From: Alg239-R122 sp041746135
GTDB taxonomy: Bacteria > Pseudomonadota > Alphaproteobacteria > Sphingomonadales > Sphingomonadaceae
DNA length: 64,000 nt
Assembly: GCA_041746135.1 (NCBI GenBank)
Contig: JBGTHQ010000023.1
Location: 62,001-126,000, forward strand
Direction: 5' to 3'
Positions 28,045 to 35,551 of the stretch are shown here, one piece after another. Made by a program: the position numbers and the translations under genes. Within the stretch, counting starts at the first letter, position 1; each line of letters opens with the position of its first letter. Under the pieces are notes generated by a model that searched no databases, was not told the origin of the DNA, and saw only the letters and a list, made by a program, of their open reading frames with translations.

Positions 28045-29196
28045 CTACATGGTCACCAATCGCGGTTTCGCCGTATAACTAAATCCTTCCCAACGCTTCA
28101 TGCCGGTGCCGTCGCCCAGATTGCCATCGACACACGACAGCAGTTTATCGATGCAATTTTCTGTCCATGTCCTTTTTGTGGGCCCGTCCCATGCATCCCA
28201 CAGATCGGTGTGGAAAGAGCCGCCGGGTTTCGTTCCGGCATGGTGATCGCTGGCCAGTCTCCATAAGCTGATATCATCTGTTTTGGGATCGACCGTATAG
28301 ACCACCCCCAAGGTAAAGCGCGGAATTACTTTCTGATGCGTGGCCGGACATTTGAGATAGCCCCAGTTGCCATAGGACGAGGGTGCGACATGGCTGCGAT
28401 GGTCTTTGCTGTCGAGGTTCTTGCCATCCCAGCAGTCGAGCGAGCTGACGACAAAGCGGATATGCGTAATATTTTCCTTGCCCTCTGCCGCTATCAAGCT
28501 TTCGAGATCGGGGTATTTGCCCTTGTCGGTGGTGACATAGGGTTCGCCCGTGGTGGGGCCGCCCAGCATGTCATGGCCGACGATATATTTAATCCCGTCG
28601 GGCTGCTCCACGCATTCCTCGCCTATGCGCTGACATTCCGGATCGGATTTGGGATGGCGCTTGTAATACAGGCTGACATTATCGGGGCGCACAACATTGC
28701 CTTTGCCATCCAGCAAGGCGGGGACCCAGTATGCCGACCGGTTGAGCTTGTTCATGCATGTGCTGTCACCGGTGGTGCGCAAGCTTTCGTAGGTGCTTTT
28801 GCCCGAAACATTTGTATTGCCAAAAAACTGGTGCAGATGCCCCGCCTTTTCCTGTCCGGGATATACGATCGGGTCGAACTGGCCGATTGGCCCAGCCTGA
28901 CAGATCATGCGGAATGCACCGACATTATCATTCGTTGATCTTTCCAGCGTGTTTGCGGACACAATAAAGTCAGCCCGGTTGAAATTGCTGGCTATGGGTT
29001 TTAGCGGGTCAGACGAACCCGTAGGGGTAGGTGAGGGGGTCGGGGTCGGGGCCGGAGCCGGTGTGGGGGCCGGGCTAGCTATGGGAGCGGCCGGCAGGGC
29101 GATGACGCTGGAGGATGTATTGGCCGAGTCTGAGCCGCAGCTTGTTAGCGCCAGGATTGATCCTGAAATGGCTAATATACTATTACGTCTGTTCAC
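28045..29196 (-). CDS. DUF1996 domain lipoprotein
   Basis: A 383-residue predicted lipoprotein: the lipobox is LTSC (Cys20). A Pro/Thr/Ala-rich linker follows (about 38-62). From about residue 72 to the end it is a DUF1996 domain, with AFRMICQAGPIGQFDPIVYPG, AGHLHQFFGNT and late His-rich segments (HHAGTKPGGSFHTDLWDAW). DUF1996 has no established activity, but the conserved histidines and tryptophans suggest a metal- or glycan-binding surface. It starts at GTG 29196. Its location between the acyltransferase and the flippase suggests an EPS-linked role at the outer membrane, which is inference. Confidence 0.85.
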   Translation of the reverse strand: MNRRNSILAISGSILALTSCGSDSANTSSSVIALPAAPIASPAPTPAPAPTPTPSPTPTGSSDPLKPIASNFNRADFIVSANTLERSTNDNVGAFRMICQAGPIGQFDPIVYPGQEKAGHLHQFFGNTNVSGKSTYESLRTTGDSTCMNKLNRSAYWVPALLDGKGNVVRPDNVSLYYKRHPKSDPECQRIGEECVEQPDGIKYIVGHDMLGGPTTGEPYVTTDKGKYPDLESLIAAEGKENITHIRFVVSSLDCWDGKNLDSKDHRSHVAPSSYGNWGYLKCPATHQKVIPRFTLGVVYTVDPKTDDISLWRLASDHHAGTKPGGSFHTDLWDAWDGPTKRTWTENCIDKLLSCVDGNLGDGTGMKRWEGFSYTAKPRLVTM

Positions 29197-29616
29197 GATA
29201 AATGCCCCATATTTCTGAGAATCGATGCATTTAAATTAGGCAGCTATGATTTCGTTTTTCTTTCGCGCGATGGTTAACTGGATTTAACCTTTTACGAGGA
29301 TACGTTGGGAGGGGATTGAGCTATTGGGTTTGCGAACTATCAAACGCTATTTCCAGCTCTATCCGGCATGACGTGCCATAGTTTCGGCAATGCCCGCAGT
29401 GTCTCGGCGACATGGTTCATTCGTAAGGTAAGATGCGCGAGGCAATCATGTGCTTTAGCCAACAGTCCAATGCGGAACAGCTAAACAGAATGTCTCGCGT
29501 TACATGAGTTGCCGTGAAACTATGCCGGGAACGATGGATATATGTGTTGGCGAGCATTATCTAAAATGCCATAGGCTGCGCATGTCCAGACAATCCGATC
29601 ACCGGTAAAAAAAGAT
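29197..29616. other. Intergenic region before the Wzx flippase
   Basis: About 420 bases between divergent genes. It holds several short out-of-frame stretches but no supportable gene, and a weak GTTAA/TTAAC inverted repeat near 29270. It may contain a decayed remnant; I cannot identify one. Confidence 0.4.
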
Positions 29617-30975
29617 ATGAAAATATTCCCGCGGCGACTTGTCGATCAGCTCGGCTGGGTATCTGCTTCCCATATCGCCGGACAGGGCTTCCGCCTTTTT
29701 ACGAATGTCATACTTGCAAGATTGCTGGCCCCGCAATTGTTTGGAATTATGGTCATCGTAAACACCATGCGTACCGGCATAGAATTACTCTCCGATATCG
29801 GCATTGCGCAAAACGTTGTGAGCGATCGGAAAGGGGCGGAAAGCAATTTCTACAACACCGCCTGGACGATTCAGATCCTGCGCGGGATATTATTGTTTCT
29901 TGTCGCCTTGGCTCTGACTGTGCCCATTGCAAGCTTTTATGAAAGTGACCAGCTAAGGATAATTTTTCCTGCCGTCTCCATACTCTTTATATTGACGGGT
30001 GTTGCATCTCCGTCACGCTTTATTCTGCAAAAAAATCAGGACGTACGAACATTGGCTATCTGGGACGTGCTGCATGCGTCGATGTCCTTTGCTGTGCATG
30101 TCACCCTGGCATGGATATGGCCTACAATCTGGGCTCTTGTTCTCGGCACTATTATTTCAACTTTCCTGTCGACTGCTTTCACATTTTTTATGATACGGCC
30201 CTTTCCTTTGAAAATGATGATCGACAGGAAATATGCCTGGCGTATACTGTCATTCGGCAAATGGATATTCGCATCTTCAATAATATATTTTATCGCGGTA
30301 AATTTCGACAGACTCTATTTTGCGAAAACGATACCGTTTGCCTTGTTGGGCATTTACGGCGTAGCCAAAACGTTTTCGGAAGCCGTCGATTCTTTGAACC
30401 AGCGTGTCGGCAACCTTATAATTTTCCCTAACATAGTAAAATCGATAGAACTTGGACTGCCTCTGCGCGATTCAATAATTTCGTTAAGAAGATATGCACT
30501 TCTAGGGGTTGCGGTTGGGCTCTCATTTATAATCGCAATTTCCGATCTGATCATCGTATTGCTTTACGATGACAGGTACATCGCCGCAGCTTTTATGCTG
30601 CCGATACTAATGATGGGTGTGTGGTTTTCCATCCTGGCTACCATTGGCGATGCCATCATGCTCGGTATGCGTCATCCAGAGCAAAACATGCGCGCCAACT
30701 TTGTCAAGCTCGTCTGGATTTGTTTGGCCCTGCCTCTGGCGATGCTCAAGTTCGGATTTACCGGAGCTTTGCTGGTGATCGCATCAGGTGATTTTATGCG
30801 ATATCTGTCGCTAGAAATATCGTTGCGATCAAAAAATCTGCTTTTTTTCAGACAGGATTTCTTCCTGTCCCTGCTACTTATCGGATTGGTGGTATGCTGG
30901 AGATTGTTACTGATAAAGGCGGGCTTGGTTGAAGGATGGGATGTCTGGTTCTCATATGGCGCCGCGCTAAGATAG
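29617..30975 (+). CDS. Wzx-type oligosaccharide flippase
   Basis: A 452-residue MOP-superfamily protein with about 12 TM helices. The N-terminal SHIAGQGFRLFTNVILARLLAPQLFGIMV is the classic polysaccharide-synthesis flippase start, followed by IELLSDIGIAQNVV. It would move lipid-linked EPS repeat units across the inner membrane before polymerisation. It stands alone with long A/T-rich regions on both sides. A second MOP-type flippase at 57223-58770 belongs to the lipopolysaccharide-export gene group. Confidence 0.9.
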   Translation: MKIFPRRLVDQLGWVSASHIAGQGFRLFTNVILARLLAPQLFGIMVIVNTMRTGIELLSDIGIAQNVVSDRKGAESNFYNTAWTIQILRGILLFLVALALTVPIASFYESDQLRIIFPAVSILFILTGVASPSRFILQKNQDVRTLAIWDVLHASMSFAVHVTLAWIWPTIWALVLGTIISTFLSTAFTFFMIRPFPLKMMIDRKYAWRILSFGKWIFASSIIYFIAVNFDRLYFAKTIPFALLGIYGVAKTFSEAVDSLNQRVGNLIIFPNIVKSIELGLPLRDSIISLRRYALLGVAVGLSFIIAISDLIIVLLYDDRYIAAAFMLPILMMGVWFSILATIGDAIMLGMRHPEQNMRANFVKLVWICLALPLAMLKFGFTGALLVIASGDFMRYLSLEISLRSKNLLFFRQDFFLSLLLIGLVVCWRLLLIKAGLVEGWDVWFSYGAALR

Positions 30976-31440
30976 AGACATGGAAATTGTAAAACCTATC
31001 TGCTTTGAAAACTTTCGCTTAACCTTGCACTCTCAAGTCCAGTCTGCACTTTGTTTATCCAAATGCGACTCGAAAAATGTGCGCGACGAACCTTAAAAAA
31101 CTTGCTTTCCAATCTCGAAAAGACACTTGCTTGTCGCCGCAAGAAACACTGCGCTTTGCCCCGGTTTCGCAATTACGGAATAAGGCCGTTAATATAGACA
31201 CAGTCATTTTGTATAAGATAAACTCAAAAAGATTGTGAAAATAAAATCGGATTAGTAGCTGATATATGGAACTTTTTTTGTTTTCTATGTGTGAAAAAAT
31301 GGATTTAAAGTCGGGCAGCTTTGCTTTTACCTCACTAATGAAAAGAACGCACTATGGTTAAATTATCAAGTTAATATAATTATTTACGCCAAATACCATA
31401 TCTTCTTTGCCAAATAACAGAAATTAAGTTATTAAGAAGC
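30976..31440. other. Long A/T-rich leader upstream of the PEP-CTERM/transpeptidase pair
   Basis: About 465 bases without a supportable gene, one of the most A/T-rich stretches in the window. No terminator after the flippase gene was recognised. A sequence AACAGAAATTAAG near 31429 matches the half-site and flank found upstream of the GbsR-type gene at 53623, but the other half is absent, so I do not call a site. Confidence 0.45.
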
Positions 31441-32160
31441 ATGGCGGGAAAACTTTTTTCATATTTGGATGCACACCGAGCCAGAGCTATGTTGCTAGTG
31501 AGTGCTGTTTTTATGGCAGGGGCTGCTCTTGCTGTTTTGCCCCCATCTCGGGCTATCGGAGCAGACGTGGTGGTTCAGGCAAAAAGTGTACTTGACTTAC
31601 TCGCTTCACGTTCGCCCGGGGAGCGAACACAAGGTGTTTTGACAAAAACAAAAGCCGCACGTGTTGCTGGAGCGAATGCTGGGAAAGGTCCCAGACAGCG
31701 TCTTTTGGGAAGGACCATGCCGCCAGGCGAAAAGGCAGCATCCGCTGGCCTACCAAATAACGACCTCACGGATTTATTCGCAAGTTCAGGTCCGCTGATT
31801 CTCGAGCCAGGTCCAGGCGCTATGCCTCTTGCAGGCGATGATGATGTTTTTGCTCCTGTCCGGCTCCCCTTTGCCGGTGGTTTTCTTCCTATTGGAGGGG
31901 GCCTGACTGGCATTTCTCCTGGAACGGGGTCGCCTTCTACCGGCAGTCCGGACACAGGTGGAACTCCCGGATCAGGGGGCAATCCCGATATTTCCCCACC
32001 GGTTACGCCAACGCCGCAGCCACCTGTGACTGCTGTACCCGAACCAGGAACCTGGGCTTTTATGATATTGGGCATGGGTTTATGTGGTCTTATGATGCGC
32101 CGCCGTAAACATGTGCGGGTCACATTTTCTGGCATATTGTGCGGTTCTACGGCACTATAA
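31441..32160 (+). CDS. PEPxxWA-CTERM protein coupled to an L,D-transpeptidase
   Basis: A 239-residue secreted protein. The signal peptide/anchor is about residues 14-40. The middle is low-complexity and rich in Gly, Pro, Ser and Thr (about 140-198), with no recognisable fold. The sorting signal starts at residue 199: VPEPGTWAF, a helix, then MMRRRK. The tail runs 17 residues past the basic cluster, longer than usual, because the 3' end also encodes the start of the next gene (22-base overlap). It is presumably processed by XrtV. Its overlap with a cross-linking enzyme suggests attachment to, or a function at, the peptidoglycan. Confidence 0.82.
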   Translation: MAGKLFSYLDAHRARAMLLVSAVFMAGAALAVLPPSRAIGADVVVQAKSVLDLLASRSPGERTQGVLTKTKAARVAGANAGKGPRQRLLGRTMPPGEKAASAGLPNNDLTDLFASSGPLILEPGPGAMPLAGDDDVFAPVRLPFAGGFLPIGGGLTGISPGTGSPSTGSPDTGGTPGSGGNPDISPPVTPTPQPPVTAVPEPGTWAFMILGMGLCGLMMRRRKHVRVTFSGILCGSTAL

Positions 32161-32798
32161 CAATCGCATTGGTAGCGATTTTGGGGGGCCTTGGATTACT
32201 TGCAGGTCCAATGATTTCCGCCAACTTTTCATCGGAAACTCCATCCAAACCTCAGGCCTTGGGAAAATGGACGCCTGATCGTGTATTTTTAACACCTGAG
32301 CAATCTTCACGTCTCGGTGCAATGACCCTTCTACCCAGTGACGCCAAATCAGTTTTGCGAGTTGAAAAAAAACTACAATATGGTGGATACGTCTGGAATG
32401 ATAAAAATATTGCCCCTGGAAGCATTACAGTAAAAGTGGACTTGCGAACCCAGCTCGTTTCAGTCTTTAAAGGCGGTCACGAAATTGGAGCGGCGGTAAT
32501 TTTATTCGGTGCGGATGATCATGAAACACCAATCGGACAATTCCCGATCCGTGGCAAGTCTCGCGAATATCAATCCAAGTCCTATAATGCCCCTATGCCA
32601 TATTCCCTTTGGCTGACTGAAGATGGCGTAGCGCTGCATGGCAGCAAAGTGCGTTGGGGATCAGCAACCCATGGATGTGTGGGTGTGCCTTTGGAATTTG
32701 CAACCAAGCTTTTCGAAAATGCGCAAATTGGGGATGTTGTCGAGATCATACGATCGCCTCGCCCAAATGCTGCGGTGACATCAAGTATGAACATTTAA
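32139..32798 (+). CDS. L,D-transpeptidase (YkuD family)
   Basis: A 219-residue predicted periplasmic enzyme with an N-terminal membrane/signal helix (about 5-23). The YkuD domain spans about 94-205: PIGQFPI, His167-Gly168, and the catalytic SATHGC with Cys180. Thr replaces the usual Ser and Val-Gly replaces the usual Ile-Arg in the SHGCIR motif. Such enzymes form 3-3 peptidoglycan cross-links or attach proteins to the wall. It starts at GTG within the preceding PEP-CTERM gene and has no clear binding site of its own, so translational coupling is likely. Confidence 0.85.
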   Translation: MRFYGTITIALVAILGGLGLLAGPMISANFSSETPSKPQALGKWTPDRVFLTPEQSSRLGAMTLLPSDAKSVLRVEKKLQYGGYVWNDKNIAPGSITVKVDLRTQLVSVFKGGHEIGAAVILFGADDHETPIGQFPIRGKSREYQSKSYNAPMPYSLWLTEDGVALHGSKVRWGSATHGCVGVPLEFATKLFENAQIGDVVEIIRSPRPNAAVTSSMNI

Positions 32799-33113
32799 CT
32801 GGAATTTGCTTTAAACTCATATGGACATTGTTTTTCGGATCGAGTTCGGGATTACCATTGTCCTTTTAGTTGGGCTCCAATCCATTATTGGGGTCAATGG
32901 ATGTCCCAGAGACGAAAATTGCGATCCGCGTTACTGGCAAATGTAGTCCCATCGAACCGTCCCACGGCAGCAATGCTAAATAGTGGGAGATTTACAATCT
33001 TCCCTAGAATTTAGATTAGGGCGCTCTCCATTAATAATAAATAGACAAGGGCACGGTTTGAAATTCCACCTGCAATGAACCGTTTGCCGCAAGTTAGTCG
33101 GATCGATAACTAA
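32799..33113. other. Intergenic region with GTCCCA repeats
   Basis: About 315 bases, no gene. GTCCCA occurs three times in the same orientation (32903, 32946, 32959) and TGGGA at 32984. The hexamer echoes the inverted repeats at 20933 and 33886. A terminator for the leftward gene follows immediately. Confidence 0.4.
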
Positions 33114-33149
33114 CACAAAAAATGCCGCTGGATCGTCTCCAGCGGCATT
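33114..33149 (-). terminator. Rho-independent terminator of the last PEP-CTERM gene
   Basis: Perfect 12-bp stem (33121-33132 with 33138-33149) and 5-base loop, with an A-rich run at 33114-33122 that reads as a T tract on the minus strand. It lies 23 bases after the leftward stop at 33173. Confidence 0.9.
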
Positions 33150-33172
33150 TCAATTATAAGAACAAATTAGTT

Positions 33173-33781
33173 TCAGGCGAATTTGAACCGAAGCCCCGTT
33201 TTGCCCTTACGGCGCATCGCACCACCCATGGCGCCAAAGCCCGCAAGCATCAACGCCCACGCACCGGGTTCGGGTACGGCTGCGACACTTAACGATACGC
33301 CGCCACTATTGTCGCTGATATTGTCATCGAAGAGATAGAAATCGACCGATGTTGCAGAAGCAAGCGTAAAGCTACCATTAAACATGCCAGAATTCGCGAA
33401 TGATGTGGCTGCATCAGCATAATATCCGTCACCTAAGCCCAAGGGGCCGAGGCCGCCATTGCCATTGCCATCACCAAAGCCGAAAGTTGTGCCATTAATC
33501 ACATAACGAACACTGTTCTCAAAACCGGTACGGCAATTCGCACCGCTTGAATCACAGCCGCTGACGCCGTTGAAACGCGTAAATGCGGTATAAGCACCTT
33601 GAATAAAGGACAGGTTGTACGTGCCGGCATTCAAAAGAACACTGACCGCATTGCTGCCGTTCATGGAGGAGTTTGCCACCCCATCGACATCAACGTTTAC
33701 AATATGCGCCGCGTTCGCAGCAGGTGCAGCAGCTATCGATAGAGCGATTGCTGCAGTTGATAAAACCAGTGACTTTTTCAT
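33173..33781 (-). CDS. PEPxxWA-CTERM sorting domain protein
   Basis: A 202-residue secreted protein with a signal peptide (1-24, ending ANAA). The middle is a beta-rich domain with two cysteines (CDSSGANC), probably a disulfide, and an acidic region. The sorting signal starts at residue 169: VPEPGAWAL, helix, MRRKGK. It is a probable XrtV substrate; the domain is not recognised. AGGA 8 bases upstream supports the start. The upstream region holds an inverted repeat (33886-33898) related to that near xrtV, and a strong terminator follows. Confidence 0.88.
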   Translation of the reverse strand: MKKSLVLSTAAIALSIAAAPAANAAHIVNVDVDGVANSSMNGSNAVSVLLNAGTYNLSFIQGAYTAFTRFNGVSGCDSSGANCRTGFENSVRYVINGTTFGFGDGNGNGGLGPLGLGDGYYADAATSFANSGMFNGSFTLASATSVDFYLFDDNISDNSGGVSLSVAAVPEPGAWALMLAGFGAMGGAMRRKGKTGLRFKFA

Positions 33782-34062
33782 GGGTAGGTCCTTTTGATAA
33801 TTGCATCACGGTAGCTTGAGATTCGCATAACATTACGATTAACAATCTATTAATTCAACACTTTGATTTTGAGCTTCTAAATCTGTCCCATTGTGGGATT
33901 GATTGCTCCCGCTGAAATTTAACGGGACTATTTATGTGAATGTCCTGCAAGAATTAAGGCATTGATATTTTCAAGACTTTGGATATTGCTCAGACGCTTG
34001 GCGACAACATAGCATTTTCGATACTGCTGACAAAAGCCATAGTGAATGAGCAGCCAGTGCAT
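33782..34062. other. Intergenic region upstream of the last PEP-CTERM gene
   Basis: A/T-rich, 281 bases. It contains the leader and promoter of the leftward PEP-CTERM gene and the inverted repeat at 33886-33898. No gene seen. Confidence 0.4.
33886..33898. promoter_or_regulatory. Inverted repeat TCCCA-N3-TGGGA upstream of a PEP-CTERM gene
   Basis: TCCCATTGTGGGA is a perfect 5-bp inverted repeat 105 bases before the leftward start at 33781. On the minus strand it reads AATGGGACAG followed by ATTTAGA, resembling ATGGGACAG...ATTTGAGA at 20932, upstream of xrtV. Confidence 0.4.
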
Positions 34063-34767
34063 TCACTTAGGCCGCCTGTGTGGAGAGGGGTCCTCCTTGG
34101 CAAGTCGCCGCGCGGTCGTGGCCGTCTGCACAACGAACAGTATGATTAGCAACAGGCCGATTCCGCCCACAAACAAATCGAATCCATTGAGATTGCCGAT
34201 GATCGGATTTTCCGGGCCAGCGATAAGCATTGCAATCGTCAGTCCGATCAGGATCAACCTCAGCTCTGTAGGGCCTGCGTTAAAATAGGAAAGACGCAGC
34301 TCACCAAGCACACGAACCGACAGAAATGCGTGAATAGACATTAACAAATAGCCGGCTAGCGCGACCAGCGCGACCGTGAGTTGGACGTAAGGGCTGAGGC
34401 CAATTCCCATAACCACCAGCATGGTCGCAAAGCCATCGCAGCTATGGTCAAGAAAATAGCCGTAACGCGGACGTTCAATCTTTCGGAACCTCGCAAGACT
34501 GCCATCGAGCGAGTCACCAAACCAGTGAATAACATAGCCGAAAATCGACAGCCAAAGCCAGTTGGGATCGATATTGCTCGCAAGATATCCGCCAAAAACC
34601 AGCACAGCGCCCAATATACCCGTCATCGTCAGCATGTCCGGAGTAACCGAAAGAGGCAGTGCGGCACACAATCTATTCAGTACGCGCCGTTCTATTCGCG
34701 CGACCACGTTTTCCTGAATACGCTGGATCGGGGGGGCTGGCACTTTGGAAACGGGATCAATCATCAT
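34063..34767 (-). CDS. CDP-alcohol phosphatidyltransferase
   Basis: About 234 residues with six hydrophobic segments. The family's catalytic motif is intact around residues 85-111: DSLDG, then AR, Gly, Asp and Asp at the expected spacing (DSLDGSLARF and GYFLDHSCD). Members join CDP-diacylglycerol (or another CDP-alcohol) to an alcohol acceptor to make phospholipids such as phosphatidylinositol phosphate, PG or PS. The acceptor cannot be predicted. The start is ATG 34767 or 34764; the upstream TTG at 34770 is less likely. It is transcribed alone. Confidence 0.87.
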   Translation of the reverse strand: MMIDPVSKVPAPPIQRIQENVVARIERRVLNRLCAALPLSVTPDMLTMTGILGAVLVFGGYLASNIDPNWLWLSIFGYVIHWFGDSLDGSLARFRKIERPRYGYFLDHSCDGFATMLVVMGIGLSPYVQLTVALVALAGYLLMSIHAFLSVRVLGELRLSYFNAGPTELRLILIGLTIAMLIAGPENPIIGNLNGFDLFVGGIGLLLIILFVVQTATTARRLAKEDPSPHRRPK

Positions 34768-35113
34768 CAACTCGCATAAATTACATTTAAAAGACTTCCA
34801 GTAAGATGTCCAGAAGTGCGATCGCGTCCCAAGCCTTGCAAGCCGCGTACAGATCTGGGCGGAACGACAATTGCCTTTTGGAAGCGAGCCGATTCAAGGA
34901 CGAAGATAGGAAATAATGTCAGCCGACGCTTGGATGCCGGGAAAGCTTGCGGGGCGCGTCTTATACTTTATTTGACGCTACAAATTTTGCGAAAGCGTTG
35001 AGGACTGTTAAGCATATCGCCCATTGTATTGAACAGGGTGCGAAGCAAAGTCACCGCATTTTACCGTGCAATTCCAAAACGCTGGAACTGCAAAATTACA
35101 ATTATTAAAATAA
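34768..35113. other. Intergenic region between the phosphatidyltransferase and tRNA-Thr
   Basis: About 345 bases. One short forward frame (34816-35001) is open, but its composition does not look coding and I do not support it. It marks the transition from the A/T-rich EPS locus to the G/C-richer chromosome. Confidence 0.4.
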
Positions 35114-35188
<75 letters not shown>

Positions 35189-35330
35189 CAACCATTTCGA
35201 CCGCAACCTGTGGCAATGGCTGCGTAAGACGCGGCTAATGGGTGGGTGGTCGGTTTTTGTCAAGCGATAAGGGATCGTATTTCCGCGACGTCTTGCAAAA
35301 AGCGATAAATTGCGTCAATCGGATAAAACT

Positions 35331-35471
35331 ATGGCGAAAAACGATACAAAAGAAGAGCGTGCGGCGCGGCTTGCGGATAATTTGCGGGCCAATTTGCGGC
35401 GGCGCAAGCAGCAAGCGCGCAAAACGCAGGGCACTAATGACAATTCCGGCAATAACGGCTCTAGCGAATAG
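35331..35471 (+). CDS. Small basic conserved-looking protein (46 residues)
   Basis: ATG 35331 to TAG 35469-35471 encodes 46 residues. The N-terminal two thirds are a highly charged amphipathic stretch (KEERAARLADNLRANLRRRK) and the tail is Asn/Gly/Ser-rich and disordered. I believe similar small proteins occur widely in sphingomonads, often near cell-wall synthesis genes, but this is from memory. The composition and codon use look coding. No function is known; nucleic-acid or membrane-surface binding is possible from the charge. Confidence 0.6.
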   Translation: MAKNDTKEERAARLADNLRANLRRRKQQARKTQGTNDNSGNNGSSE

Positions 35472-35551
35472 ATCGACCGGGCGGCCCTTTTCCAAGAGCA
35501 CCGCTACATTCGGTAATCAGGCGGGAGCAGTCAGGGCGAAAGTTTTATGTT

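Noticed and set aside
31425..31440. GbsR-like half-site (AACAGAAATTAAG) before the PEP-CTERM/transpeptidase pair
   Set aside because: The second arm of the inverted repeat is missing; the match is likely chance in A/T-rich sequence.
34816..35001. 61-codon forward frame between the phosphatidyltransferase and the tRNA
   Set aside because: No binding site and composition unlike a coding gene.
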